NCBI GenBank assembly: GCA_002811675.1 | Contig: PDIM01000007.1 | Span: forward strand, 24,562 to 88,561 | From: Ichthyosporea sp. XGB-2017a | Lineage: Eukaryota > Opisthokonta > Ichthyosporea | Length of the DNA: 64,000 nt | Reading direction: 5' to 3' | Shown: positions 18,001-27,454 of the stretch, piece after piece | Position numbering within the stretch: position 1 is the stretch's first letter | How the letters are laid out: each line of letters opens with the position of its first letter | Notes under the pieces: generated by a model | The model's input: the letters and a program-made list of their open reading frames with translations, nothing else | The model's database searches: none | Told to the model about the DNA's origin: nothing | Translations under genes and position numbers: made by a program

Positions 18001-19348
18001 CAAGCTCTTCACTGAGTGCTGACGTTCGTGCTTTGGCTGGTGTATCGCTCTCCCCATCGTACATATCTATGTCTTGGCTGATAAAATATGCTTGAGCAAC
18101 CTTTACCATTTCCACGCTGACATACAGGGAGATGGGAACAAAAGATTGTAAAATAAGTATAAAATTGAAAAAGTTGATAAATCCTTCCAGAGTTGCAGTC
18201 TGAGGAAAGTCAATGTACCAAATGCTGTTCCAATTCTTCCCTGTCCACAAATTGCTAGCTAAAGCCCCAGCAAAGCAAAATCCCATCAGCATAAAGAACA
18301 CAATAACTATTTGCTTATTCATCAACCTCTCGATGTGAGTTCGCTTAAAGCGGTTGATAGTATCGTTTTGCATTAGTTTGCTATCATGACCTGCATATAA
18401 CACCACACCGTATGCTGAATCAATATTGCGCAGCTTGCACCCTCTCAGAAGAACATTATTCATGCACAATGGATACCTGGCAGCTGTCTGGGACTCGGAC
18501 TGCAAGCACAGGGTACCTGAGAAAGACAAAAGGTTGTTATTGGGAGGGGGGTATTCAATCTTGCCTTTAAGAAGGCAAAGATACATTTCCAAATGGTCCC
18601 GCCCTTGAGTGACACCCTCATTTGTATGCCTTTGTGAGCACATGGCATGAACGTTTGTTTCGGCTTCCCTAACCTTCAAATTGCTTTCTCCATCGATATT
18701 TGCCGTTTCGATATAACAAAGTCCGTCTTCGTCACTGGATGTGAGCAAAAGTACGTCGGCAGGAACAAACTCATCTTTCCTTATTTCAACAATATCGCCC
18801 ACTTCTACATCCTTCCAAAGCAAAGAACTAAAAATGAACTTCCCGCACCCCGAATTTAGAGACTCCCCAGAGCCAGATCTATCTCCCGGTGGATAGCACC
18901 ATCGGCACTTAGTGTTATCATAGTCACACTTCCGAAGTACATGGGTCTTCGAGTAATTGATAAAGGTATCGCTTTTGTGTCTCTGATAATCCTCGATGGC
19001 GTCTTTGATAGCCGATACTGAGAGCACAAACGTTAACGGAATGGCTGAAGTTCCTGGGTTTATAGCATTTGTCCAAGGCAACATGGAAAGAATGAACATG
19101 GCAAGAAAGTAACAGTTCGCAGCTCTATGGAACTGTTCATAGAGGTTCTTGGGGAGAAATGTCAAGAGCGAATACTTTCCGGTTGAAATTCTATTTACTT
19201 CATAGCCACACCGAAGATTGGCCTCTCGATCATTCAAGACACATATCCTCAACTTTGGCTCTTCAAAGTGGGGCGAGCCATTCACTTCTTTCGAGCACTC
19301 CTGGGGCTCACTTTCACCCTGCCCCCCCTCTGAAATGCAACCCTGCAT
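15086..19348 (-). CDS. P4-type ATPase, aminophospholipid flippase (Drs2/ATP8-like)
   Basis: A 1420-residue intronless membrane pump that moves phospholipids from the outer/lumenal to the cytosolic leaflet, driven by ATP. Order: N-terminal EQFHRAANCYFLAMFILSML (TM1-2); actuator domain with NIDGESNLK (usual P4 form DGETN) near residue 223; P-domain DKTGTLTQNKM with phosphorylated D458; N-domain QSPDEAALATAARNVGIAF; KLWVLTGDKQETAINIGFS; hinge GDGANDVSMIKEADVGVGIS; then six C-terminal TM segments (FFYKNYTFILVNFWFSFYSA onward). An acidic insert follows the phosphorylation site (DEFDEDEDDDASSDS), and the ~250-residue tail is Ser-rich, often autoinhibitory in this family. Such flippases usually need a CDC50 partner, not seen here. 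Confidence 0.95.
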   Translation of the reverse strand: MQGCISEGGQGESEPQECSKEVNGSPHFEEPKLRICVLNDREANLRCGYEVNRISTGKYSLLTFLPKNLYEQFHRAANCYFLAMFILSMLPWTNAINPGTSAIPLTFVLSVSAIKDAIEDYQRHKSDTFINYSKTHVLRKCDYDNTKCRWCYPPGDRSGSGESLNSGCGKFIFSSLLWKDVEVGDIVEIRKDEFVPADVLLLTSSDEDGLCYIETANIDGESNLKVREAETNVHAMCSQRHTNEGVTQGRDHLEMYLCLLKGKIEYPPPNNNLLSFSGTLCLQSESQTAARYPLCMNNVLLRGCKLRNIDSAYGVVLYAGHDSKLMQNDTINRFKRTHIERLMNKQIVIVFFMLMGFCFAGALASNLWTGKNWNSIWYIDFPQTATLEGFINFFNFILILQSFVPISLYVSVEMVKVAQAYFISQDIDMYDGESDTPAKARTSALSEELGQINYIFSDKTGTLTQNKMEFSCCNIHGVTYGLDEFDEDEDDDASSDSKVQQSSDREEKSKTKPSQLCPYAIEGEGFHSSMLEYDLSSNSSRQEHCIEFFTCLSLCHTIIPEYPSHFTAEGKYLQDYKDKKGLIYQAQSPDEAALATAARNVGIAFHSRVQNRIAVNALGEEKIYELLHILEFSSERKRMSVIVKCPETSRIVLYCKGADEVILDRIKNPDSSDEEKIVMLEDSREALREFACLGLRTLCIAVKYIEEEEYARWSSAWEEAQVGSSHDAEKRQHELHHLAGMMETNMNLLGVTGIDDQLQEGVPQAIKSLKQAGIKLWVLTGDKQETAINIGFSAELLNENQNVIVINAASIEDTKGLLNKALEQYVCIEGVKEGSEEYEMNYERNALVINGSTLHFALQKELRLLFLSVATGCSSVICCRCSPLQKAMVVRLVGRYKDATSLAIGDGANDVSMIKEADVGVGISGQEGMQAVLASDYSIAQFRFLARLLLVHGRWSYKRITWAILYFFYKNYTFILVNFWFSFYSAFSAQTLYEFTYIMLFNVAFTALPPLVVAVFDQDVSAKASLLFPELYQENLSGNNFNSLIFWRNVTGSFYQSLVLFFIPMMSFSTLSDGKPLDMQGLGTTIYIIVVIVINGRLAIDVHNWTVLNFVTIVGSCAVLFAYMAVYHSILPDINLAYGVISHLLPEVAFWTLILLLTVMCLFPHWVLIYAQRQFYPTATHIVAEMEKYKLGPFHQLSKGVDTKPSRPNPMSASSRANSLSALSRTSIASQMSVVKLKAATNETKKEWYSGFAFSYPARISTKVWCKVRGFVQKKDKDCEGNRPQETVNEVGAQRESIEDLDIEIYNLDRLQPMIPTGSSQSLNHLSDSCSSPQKSPTKQKRSLADSFCQEDADEYFYADEDVWETQSSEDDFSHTVSSANRGTDMEINSTFSFSEVEPDSSPNTTLNCIEDSEAIKDST

Positions 19349-20436
19349 TTCTGTATTTTATCTTTTCCCTGTCCAGTCCTAAAGGCGAGGACCAAAACGC
19401 AGCTTCCAGAGCTGTGCAGGGTCGATTCAATTCTAGCTGACTGACTACTAAACAAACCAAAATGATGTATACAGTGCCATGAAGTGTGAGCGAGTCTACA
19501 TGAATTGATCGTAATACATTCAAACTCCCACCTTAGTTTTTGCCTATCTGTCCTGATCCAGAGCCACTACTCACAGTAGGTCCTATTGATTTGCTATTGA
19601 GTGTGTTAATCCATACACTGTACTGGTCTGTGTAACATTCACTGGAGGGAGCAGATATAAATGGTTCACATGTGATAGTTTAAGTCCTCACCTAGCTATG
19701 TACATGTAGCTGTCCTCCTATCCTCCTCCTCCTCCTCCTCTAATTCCTCTTCCTCTTGTTGTTTATGTTACGGCATAATTACAATAGCCAGTGTCCCTCT
19801 CCCTTATCATAATGACATTCCCCCTGTGGCTTTCCCCTCCCTGTGTCTCTATAAATAGGGACACAGGGAGCCACGTGGTGCATTCCCTAGCTATGGCGTC
19901 TCTACTAACCCACGAAGGTATATATATGGAAGGTGGGGGATATATATGGAAGGTGTTGGTATTTGACACCATGTGAGAATGAGTATTACATGAATATTTG
20001 ATAGGATATATATTATATCTTATCAGTTATGACTCACTTATCTCTCCCTCTCTCTCTCCCTCTCGACCCTCTCTCTCCATGGCTTTTGCCAGGAAAAGTT
20101 TGCCCCTTATAGTTATTCTTCCACCTTACCCAGCTTCTAGGCAAAATACTTTTTATCTGTTGTCAATTGAGATAAATCTGCACACTACTACACCTCACAA
20201 ACACAAACACAAATAGCGCACTTCAATCTCTTTACTTTATTGTCTGTGCTCTTCTTTGTTAGTACGAGCACATTACTCACCTCAGCCTTCGACACCTAAG
20301 CACAGGAGGAACAGGGGAAAAAGCCACAACACACACGAACAAGGACGAAAAGAAACGAGCGAGGAGGGTGTGAATTGGATCCTTAAGTTACTTACGTGTT
20401 GCTTGCTTGGTTTGGTTTTAGAACAAGTAACGGGAT
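19349..20436. promoter_or_regulatory. Divergent intergenic region between P4-ATPase and MORN2-like genes
   Basis: Holds CCT and CTCT microsatellites (19725-19757, 20041-20075), an 11-bp inverted repeat (19837-19870), and a near-tandem copy of TATATATGGAAGGTG around 19920-19955. Several short frames exist but none has family features. Confidence 0.55.
19837..19870. repeat. Perfect 11-bp inverted repeat enclosing a TATA-like sequence
   Basis: CTCCCTGTGTC (19837-19847) and GACACAGGGAG (19860-19870) are exact complements; the loop contains TATAAATA. It lies in the gap between two divergent genes. Confidence 0.85.
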
Positions 20437-21386
20437 ATGGTGTCTGGTAAGTTCCACAGATCAACAAGTTTGGTCTCCATTCATCTGTAAATGAGAAGTT
20501 TATTCTTTGGCAGTTGGACTAACCATCCCCTTTTGGAAAATGCACATATTGTCTACCAATAACCAAACCACTAATATCTTCCTCCCTCCCATCTAGATAA
20601 ACGCAAATCTCTTCGACAAGAGGAAGACAAAGCCGATGGCCAGGGAGTGTACATATTCCCGAATGGTGCCAAGTACAGTAAGTTTCTTCCTTCACTATCC
20701 TCCAAACTGTTTGCAGTTTCTTCATATGAAACTCTACGGACTAATCAACTCTTTGAATCTTTTTCTTCTCAATTGCTTCCGTATTCATTCATACAATTCA
20801 AGCCGGGGAATATATTACCGAGGGTGACACTGTGAAGAGGCACGGGAGTGGAACCTTTGTGTCTCCAGATTCTTCCTTTTACGAAGGAAGTTGGGAAGAA
20901 GACACCATGCATGGAAAAGGGAAATTCGTGTATGAAAGTGGTGCAGTCTATGAGGTAAGTTGGATATCATTCGGAGACGTGAACACTTTGCTGGAGTAGA
21001 TGCAATAGTCAAAGAAGCTACCCTACTAGTCACCGCTTTACTGACTTTAGCTTGATATTTCTATTTCCTTGCCGGTGCTCCTCATGACTTGTTTTGGTTT
21101 CCGTTACTTAGGGCGAATGGTCGCAAAATCGGTTTGAGGGATTTGGCAGATACACCTGGCCAGATGGATCATACTACGAGGGTGAGTGGACCTCAAGCAA
21201 GTAAGTATCTAAAATGATTAGACATCTTTCATTTCCTTTCTCAACAAAGCACACTAATAATGCCCTGGAAATTCTTGCTATAGGATGAATGGAAATGGGA
21301 AGTTTGTTGACGTCCAAGGGGTATGCTGGATTGGGGAGTTTGCACAGGGAAAGGCACAAGGACTTTCAATCGACTATGGTCCTTGA
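20437..21386 (+). CDS. MORN-repeat protein, MORN2-like (five exons)
   Basis: Exons 20437..20446, 20597..20677, 20803..20954, 21112..21200 and 21284..21386; introns of 150, 125, 157 and 83 nt all begin GTAAGT or GTAAG and end AG. The product is 144 residues and starts MVSDKRKSLRQEED. About five MORN repeats follow, with the pattern G-x-G-x-[FY]-x-x-x-x-G-x-x-Y-x-G-x-[FW]: GVYIFPNGAKYTGEY, GSGTFVSPDSSFYEGSW, GKGKFVYESGAVYEGEW, GFGRYTWPDGSYYEGEW, GNGKFVDVQGVCWIGEF. The order and spacing match MORN2. MORN repeats mostly mediate membrane or protein contacts; MORN2 is linked to phagocytosis and male germ cells in animals. All junctions keep phase. The first exon has only 10 coding bases, so the start is the least sure part. 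Confidence 0.82.
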
Positions 21387-21811
21387 CAGGGCCACGCTCT
21401 TTAGATTTAATCGAGCGCAAGTTAACTGTTGTTCAGATATTGCCTCGGCTACACTACTAATAGTAACGTTCAAATAGTAGATGCTCCTTTTCTTATTATT
21501 CTAAATAAAATCAATGCCGCGGCGACAGCTAACAAAGAACAATGTGAAACAAAACGAGAAAGCGTCTGCCTTTCAATGAGGTGATCGGGGGGGGGGGGGG
21601 GGGGGGGGGGGGGGCTCCTCCTGTGCGCACTTCAGCTCCACTGGAATAAAGTGAAAGGCAATCTTTGCAAAGTGGATATCGTATATATTATATTTATTGC
21701 ATCTTTAGTTGATGTGTGATTTCTTTTATACACAGCTCGGAGAAACAAAGAGTCCAAACTGAAGTTTTGTTTTGCTTTTTTTTATGTGATGTAACTTTCA
21801 GATCAGTGCCC
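21387..21811. other. Convergent 3' region of MORN2-like and PCNA with a poly-G tract
   Basis: Contains the 3' flanks of both genes (AATAAA at 21504-21509 for the plus strand) and a run of 28 guanines at 21587-21614. No gene is seen. Confidence 0.7.
21587..21614 (+). repeat. G28 homopolymer
   Basis: Twenty-eight consecutive G. The exact length is likely unreliable in the assembly. Confidence 0.85.
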
Positions 21812-22735
21812 TTATGCCTCCTGCTTGACATCTTCAGCCATTGCCTCGTCATAGTCATCAATCTTAGGGGCGAGATAGAACTTAACATAGCCAACCTCGG
21901 GAATGGGGTACTCAACAGTCAAGGGGGCATTCTTTGACATGCTCAAAGTGACATATTCACTCAGAGGAGTAGCCTTGGTAAAGGAAATGAGATATCTCAA
22001 GGCAAATTTGAGGTGTACTTCGCTATCAAGAATAATGCTAACCTCCTTGGCGTCCTTTGACTCCTTTCCACCATCAATGGGTGTGAATTTGTTCAAGTGA
22101 ATCTTACCGCTGCCACTATCCCCTTTAGTGGAAAAAGTGACTCCCTCTTTCGAGGCACTAATAGTAACAGCTTCACCAAGAGCGTTAAGATCTCTGCAAA
22201 TTCTCTGAAATTCAGCAGATGGCATTTTGACGGTAGCCGCATATTCCTGGTTGGGAATTCCAAGATGCTCTCCGTCAATATCCATCAACTTGAGTTCAAA
22301 GCTGGAGATTCTCTCATTGGCTTTACCTTCAAAGGTAAGCGAGACAGTGTTTGCATCGTCCTGAGCAGAAATTGTGCAGACGTCATCATTGGCAGCGCAT
22401 TTCAAAATCTTAGACATCGAAGTCAAAGAGATTCCAAGATGCAGAGTGTGGTCACAGCGGTAGGGTTTGAAGCATTCGTTGCTCAACTGAAGGGCAACAA
22501 GAGAAACGTGGGATGAATCCATAGCCTGGAGCTTGATACCAGCACCAGAACACTCAAAGTTTCCCTACAAAATAACAAGTCATTCATAATTCATAAAGGC
22601 AAAGGTTTGTTAATAATCAAATACCACATCTTTCAAATACACACACAAGAAGATACTAACCTCGGCAACAAGGTCCTTAACAGCTTCCATAAGCTTCTTA
22701 AGAATACTAGCGTCTTCCAAACGTGCTTCCAACAT
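21812..22735 (-). CDS. PCNA: Proliferating cell nuclear antigen, DNA sliding clamp (two exons)
   Basis: Exons (transcript order) 22735..22661 and 22564..21812; intron 96 nt (GTTAGT...TTGTAG) in phase 0 after codon 25. The product is 275 residues; the usual length is about 260, the excess being an acidic C-terminal tail. PCNA forms a homotrimeric ring that tethers replicative polymerases, FEN1 and ligase to DNA. Family signatures: MLEARLEDASILKKLMEAVK at the start; MDSSHVSLVALQL; YRCDHTLHLGISLTSMSKIL; the interdomain loop LKLMDIDGEHLGIPNQEY; VKMPSAEFQRICRDL; FALRYLISFTKATPLSEYVT; and YLAPKID near the end. E2F-like motifs lie about 400-440 bp upstream. Confidence 0.97.
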
Positions 22736-24237
22736 GATTAATCAATGCAATTTTTTTCTTTCTTTCACACTAACACACTAAATCCTTTCCAAAGTTTTTA
22801 AATCAAACAAACAGAATCTCTGAAGACGGAAAAAACAAAAAACATCAGCAAAAATAGCAAACCAAAAAAAATTGAGCGATAATAAAATTTGGAAGAAAAG
22901 AAGAAAAAGGAGGAGGATGGAGCAAAAATATCTCCTGCCTATCCATCACAGCTGGTGCAGTGTATAACAATTACTGTAATTAACCTGCTGCACCCCCGGC
23001 TAAAACACCCGGAAAAAAGAAACAAAGATAGGGGATCATGAAAACTGCAGCGGGTGGGCAGTGATCCAGCTAGTAGCTACACTGAGGCCCATGACTGACT
23101 GGATCACAGTTCCACATCACTCGCCACAAAACTTTTTTTCCCGCCCTTTTTTTTCTTTTTTTTTGTTCCGCCAAAAACCTCCCTGGCCAAAAACGTTTTG
23201 AAAAATAGTCTGCACAGCAAGTGTGGACGAGCGAAGCTTGTGTAAGGGATTCAGTTCTGAGAAGCATAATTTTGGGGGATGGGGGTTTTATCCAATCAGA
23301 AGGCTGCATTTATCATATATCCTCGAAAAAATTGACCGTCAAAAAGGGCCTGAGCTGATGAGAGAAAAACGCTACGCTGCGCTTCGCTCAAATATTTTTA
23401 CTTCTGCGGACAGCTGGTCTTGATGAAGTACAGTGGAGTGGTGGGAATGGGATCATGTGGAGACTGGAGTTCGACCTTGAATGAAGAACAATTCCTTCCA
23501 CCTCTCACGGATGACTTTATCTGTTAGAGACTAGACGTGGACGGGGAAGGACGCGAGTTCTGTAGACTATAGGCTGTATAATAAGCGCGAGGGACGTTGA
23601 ATTTACCTCTTTGCACCAGTGTCACGATGGACAACCAATCATTGTTAAGTGCCACCTCCCTTTCTACAGTCAGTCTCACTGAGAAGGGGTGTCCCTTCCA
23701 TCGCCACCGCGGGTCCCTGAAGACAAGTATTAAAGATAAGAGGTGGGGCTTTTCCCTTTGTACATGTCCTCTGCTACTATACATCCATCTCATTTCGCTT
23801 CCACACTCTCCTTCGCAGAATAAAAATAAAGAGGAAAGCCTTCTTGACTGACTGATGACTCTTCCCAGCCCCCGGGCCTCTGCCCCTCTATTGCAGCTCT
23901 AGGTGCTAATTATCAATTGCCTCTGCACGGGGTCTCTTGCACATGCATATCCGGGCATTACGACCCTTATCTATGGCAAGGTCCATACACAAGCCTAACC
24001 TACCCACGTACCCTGCAACTCTCCCCTTCCCTCCTTAGTTTATATATCACAGGGCACAAGGTCCACTCTCGAGAGAGACAAACTAAATCTGCAACGTGCT
24101 CCCTGGGATCCGTATTTCGGTGGTAGTCTGGTAGCGCTGTTCCTTGGCCCTTTGTTTGTGAAATATTGCATTAGGTGTACAACTTTGCCGTCTGTTGATA
24201 GCGTTAAGTGTGTGGCGTTGGGATCTAACTTTTGAAC
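22736..24237. promoter_or_regulatory. Divergent intergenic region between PCNA and RAB24
   Basis: A 1.5 kb stretch that should hold both promoters. Noted inside: TTTTCCCGCCC (23136-23146) and TTCCGCCAAAAA (23166-23177), both E2F-like, and a copy of a dispersed repeat at 23268-23340 shared with 7247-7310. No credible coding frame. Confidence 0.55.
23268..23340 (+). repeat. Dispersed repeat, copy 2
   Basis: Shares AATTTNGGGGATGG, GGTTTTATCCAAT, ATTTAT and TATCCT-x-GAAAAAA-x-TGA-x-CGTC, in order, with 7247-7310. Copy 2 has an extra 11-12 bp in the middle. Confidence 0.65.
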
Positions 24238-24909
24238 ATGAGCTCCAAAGTTGATCTCAAGGTTGTGCTTCTTGGAAAAGAAGGTGGGGGGAAAACCAGC
24301 TTGGTGGAAAGATTTCTTCATAATCGGTTTTTAAGTGTTCACCAGGCAACTGTTGGGGCTGCGTTTGGTGCCAAAAAAGTGGAGGTAGAGCCAGGAAGTG
24401 TCGAAGGCGATGCTCCGGGGGAGGCGAGGGATGGTGGCTTTGTGACTCTTGGGGTGTGGGATACGGCTGGATCGGAGAGATACGAGGCTATGAGTAGGAT
24501 TTATTACAGAGGGGCAGGGGCAGCAATCGTGTGCTATGATATAACTGATGTAGTGAGCTTCGAAAGAGCGAAATTTTGGGTCACCGAGTTGCTAGCTAAT
24601 GAAGAGAACTGCAGAATATATGTGTGTGGGACAAAGAGGGACTTGGTTGCCAGTAATCGCAGTGAACGCGCTGTTGATTACCACACCGCGCAGGAATGGG
24701 CAGAAGATATCAATGCTCGCTTCTTTGAAACCTCCTCGAAGGATGGCTACAATACTGATGAAGTATTTACAACCATTGCACGGGATTATCTTTACTCGGA
24801 TCAGTACAAACAAAAGAAGAGCGAGGAAGAGGCTGCGGGCGGAACTCTTTCCAGCTTTGGTCTTAATCTTTCGGGAGAGAACAAGAACTCTTGCTGTGTG
24901 ATTCTTTGA
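24238..24909 (+). CDS. RAB24: Rab GTPase, RAB24 family
   Basis: A 223-residue small GTPase. RAB24 acts in late autophagy/endosome traffic and is atypical in having low GTP hydrolysis. Seen: P-loop GKEGGGKTS; switch I region ending in [30 protein letters not shown], where Ser replaces the usual catalytic Gln after DTAG, the RAB24 hallmark; GTKRDL for guanine binding; [15 protein letters not shown]; and a C-terminal CCVIL that should be geranylgeranylated. An insert of about 15 residues ([17 protein letters not shown]) lies between switch I and strand beta-3. The ATG at 24238 is used; an in-frame TTG lies two codons upstream. AATAAA follows the stop. It converges on vinculin with 127 bp between stops. 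Confidence 0.92.
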   Translation: MSSKVDLKVVLLGKEGGGKTSLVERFLHNRFLSVHQATVGAAFGAKKVEVEPGSVEGDAPGEARDGGFVTLGVWDTAGSERYEAMSRIYYRGAGAAIVCYDITDVVSFERAKFWVTELLANEENCRIYVCGTKRDLVASNRSERAVDYHTAQEWAEDINARFFETSSKDGYNTDEVFTTIARDYLYSDQYKQKKSEEEAAGGTLSSFGLNLSGENKNSCCVIL

Positions 24910-25036
24910 AGTGGATTTTTATGTCAAATAAAGACTGTTGTTGAGTAACAATAGCAAATATCGGTTGAGTGGTTGATTTTAGGAAATATGTGATAGTACA
25001 TTTTATTTAGACACAATTTAGCGTAAACCAAGCAAC

Positions 25037-27454
25037 TTATCGTGCCCTATAGACCTTTTTCTTCCAGCGGATAGCTTTGATGCTTTCCGGGGCTGTGGGC
25101 ATGAGCTTGATACAAGCTGCTTCACACCCTCCAACAACATTCTTGACGGAACTAACCAAGTTCTGTGCGCATACAATCAGTTGCTCGTCTGTGCCCGAGT
25201 CGGCTGGTGATGCAGCCTTCACGCCAGCAATGATTTTGAGCTGTTGCCCAATGCTCGGAATCCGCTCTTGCAAAGTTAACAGCTGCACTTTCAGTCGCTT
25301 ATCCGAGCAATGCTTAGCAATGACCTCCACATCCTTCACAATTTCAACTGCCTTGTTGGTAATAAGCTTTCCAGTGGCTATAAGTTTCGTCTTCTGGCTC
25401 GGATCTTGTGCGTACACTGACATTTCTTTAAGAAGCTCGGCTAATTCCATAGCAATGCTGACAAGTGAATTGTCCTTATCGTGCCACTTGTTGGTTTCCT
25501 GCTTCAAGTCAAAAGCAGCAGCCGCTAGAGGATCTTCAGGAACGGCCTCATCTTCAGGAGGCTCTAAAGCCTCATCTTCAACATCAAGTGATGCAACATC
25601 AGGCAATTCTTCTCCGCAAACTGCATATTTTACCTTCTCTACCGCTTCAATTAACCGATCGCAAGATTTGTCAAATAAGTCATAAAAGCCAGTGTTTTTG
25701 CATTCTGCCACAGCCATTTGGGAATTTTTGCTTTGACTGACCTTTGCGGCATTGAGTTCTTTCACGCTCTCCTCTACTTTTGTTTTGAACTCTGAATCAT
25801 CAGAGTTATCCATCTCTTTTCGGGCAAATTGCGAAACTAAATCTAATTTTGCCTTTATCCTATCATCAAATTTAGAAGCTTGTTCTTTCGCGCCCGTCTT
25901 GACTGCCCCTTTCAATAATTCGATATCACGCTCTATGCTGGTCTTTATGGCTTCAACAATTTCCTTTCCTTCCAACACACCATCAATTGACTCTTTGAGT
26001 TCATTTACTTTTGTATTCCACAACTCAATATTTTCCTTCATATTACTCTGCAAATCTTCATCGTCTGGGTTCCTGTGTAGCATATTTGCTGCAAGAGCCA
26101 TGGAAGGCACTAGGTTTTGAACGCCTTCAGATTTTCCCTTTATCAGATTCCTTTGCTCCTCGGTTGGTGCTAGATCGATAGCAATGCCCGCCAAATTTTC
26201 CAAGTCCTTTCCGAATGTCGACCACTTTTCAAAAGCATCACTAAACTCCCCTGGGGTTTTGGATACGCACCCCTTGCCTAGCACTTCAGAGTGAGCAATA
26301 CCATCAGCCTGATTAAACGCCTCGACAGATAGATTAGCAAGTTCCTTTCTAAGAAGTTTCGACAGTTCACTTATTTCGCTCTTCAGCTTTGCAATCGTAT
26401 CATCTAGCTTTTTTCGGTGCTCTTTGTTTGTTGGGTCTTTCTCGTAAAGTCCTGACACTTGTTCCAACTCGGCATGGAGATTTCCCAGAACTTTGATTTT
26501 CTCCATAATACTATTTCTCAAATCAACACTATCCGTTTTCTTTGCCACTTTCATGGCCGCTTCTTTCACAGCGTTAAGCATTTTCCTAAGAGCATCCAAA
26601 GACTGCAAGCGCTTGCCAGCCAAAACTGCGCCCGGGAATCCCGTCAATTCCTTATCATACATATCCATGGTTCGCCGTACCATATCTTCATTGATGTCCT
26701 CTTTAAATATTCTCATTGCAACTAGCGTTTGTATCTTATCACAAGCATTACCAAGTTGCTTTGAAATCCCGTTTACCGCCTTCTTTATAGCTGCATCACC
26801 AGGATGACTGGCCAATAGTTTGCCAGCCTTCAGCAGAGCGGGGGTCGCCTGTCGCACAATGTCGTTTTGCTGCGCAAGAGCCAGTGAATGACTTCCATTA
26901 ATTAGATCAGTCTCTCGGCGAAATACGTTCTTAGCCAGCGACACAGATGAGCTCTGAATTTCTCTTGCAAGAGAAAGCATACCACCCATATCACTGATAT
27001 TGGAAAACTTCCCAGCAAGCTCCTTCACGTTCTTCGCCCCTTTACTGATATTTACCACTTCTACCCGGTCATGCAGCTCAAGAATCGCAGTGAAAGCCTT
27101 TACTACAAGCCTTGCCTCTTTGTTCAGCCCTTCGCGACAATCATTATTAGTAGGGTCTTTACGAAGAGCATCAGCTGCAGCTACGAGACGTCCTCCAGTC
27201 CTTTCTAAATCTGCAGACAGTCCATTCATATCTCTGGCATATGCCGCATTATCTGGACGTTCACCCCACTTGGTTCCGATCGCGGCCATATTCTTCACCG
27301 CAACATTCACTGCTTCACATCCCGGATAGAAATCAGGAGAAGGCACACCTTTGGCTGCAGCCTGCTCATTGACTGCAATCACCTGGGCAATATTGAGTGA
27401 CACAGGGCCAAAGGTGGCCTCAATCTGACTTGTATGCAAAGAAGGAGCAACCAT
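25037..27454 (-). CDS. VCL: Vinculin-family actin-binding adhesion protein
   Basis: An 805-residue all-helical protein. Vinculin and alpha-catenin link membrane adhesion complexes to F-actin. The N-terminus LHTSQIEATFGPVSLNIAQV has the vinculin D1 pattern (FHTRTIE-x-ILEPVA-x-I). Several long helical-bundle repeats follow with recurring LLxxxPxDxxxKKAVNGI and MLHRNPDDEDLQ segments. A short acidic/proline linker (LEPPEDEAVPEDP, residues ~608-620) separates the head from a tail with clear vinculin-tail features: WHDKDNSLVSIAMELAELL, CSDKRLKVQLLTLQERIPSI, QLKIIAGVKA, LIVCAQNLVSSVK and a basic end IRWKKKVYRAR. The tail is the F-actin and phosphoinositide-binding part in animals. The longer frame upstream of the ATG at 27452-27454 is low-complexity and non-coding. 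Intronless. Confidence 0.9.
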   Translation of the reverse strand: MVAPSLHTSQIEATFGPVSLNIAQVIAVNEQAAAKGVPSPDFYPGCEAVNVAVKNMAAIGTKWGERPDNAAYARDMNGLSADLERTGGRLVAAADALRKDPTNNDCREGLNKEARLVVKAFTAILELHDRVEVVNISKGAKNVKELAGKFSNISDMGGMLSLAREIQSSSVSLAKNVFRRETDLINGSHSLALAQQNDIVRQATPALLKAGKLLASHPGDAAIKKAVNGISKQLGNACDKIQTLVAMRIFKEDINEDMVRRTMDMYDKELTGFPGAVLAGKRLQSLDALRKMLNAVKEAAMKVAKKTDSVDLRNSIMEKIKVLGNLHAELEQVSGLYEKDPTNKEHRKKLDDTIAKLKSEISELSKLLRKELANLSVEAFNQADGIAHSEVLGKGCVSKTPGEFSDAFEKWSTFGKDLENLAGIAIDLAPTEEQRNLIKGKSEGVQNLVPSMALAANMLHRNPDDEDLQSNMKENIELWNTKVNELKESIDGVLEGKEIVEAIKTSIERDIELLKGAVKTGAKEQASKFDDRIKAKLDLVSQFARKEMDNSDDSEFKTKVEESVKELNAAKVSQSKNSQMAVAECKNTGFYDLFDKSCDRLIEAVEKVKYAVCGEELPDVASLDVEDEALEPPEDEAVPEDPLAAAAFDLKQETNKWHDKDNSLVSIAMELAELLKEMSVYAQDPSQKTKLIATGKLITNKAVEIVKDVEVIAKHCSDKRLKVQLLTLQERIPSIGQQLKIIAGVKAASPADSGTDEQLIVCAQNLVSSVKNVVGGCEAACIKLMPTAPESIKAIRWKKKVYRAR

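Noticed and set aside
19893-20000. Possible first exon ATGGCGTCTCTACTAACC before a GT at 19918, upstream of the MORN2-like gene
   Set aside because: No in-frame join to the MORN exons could be made; an in-frame TAA precedes the ATG at 20437.
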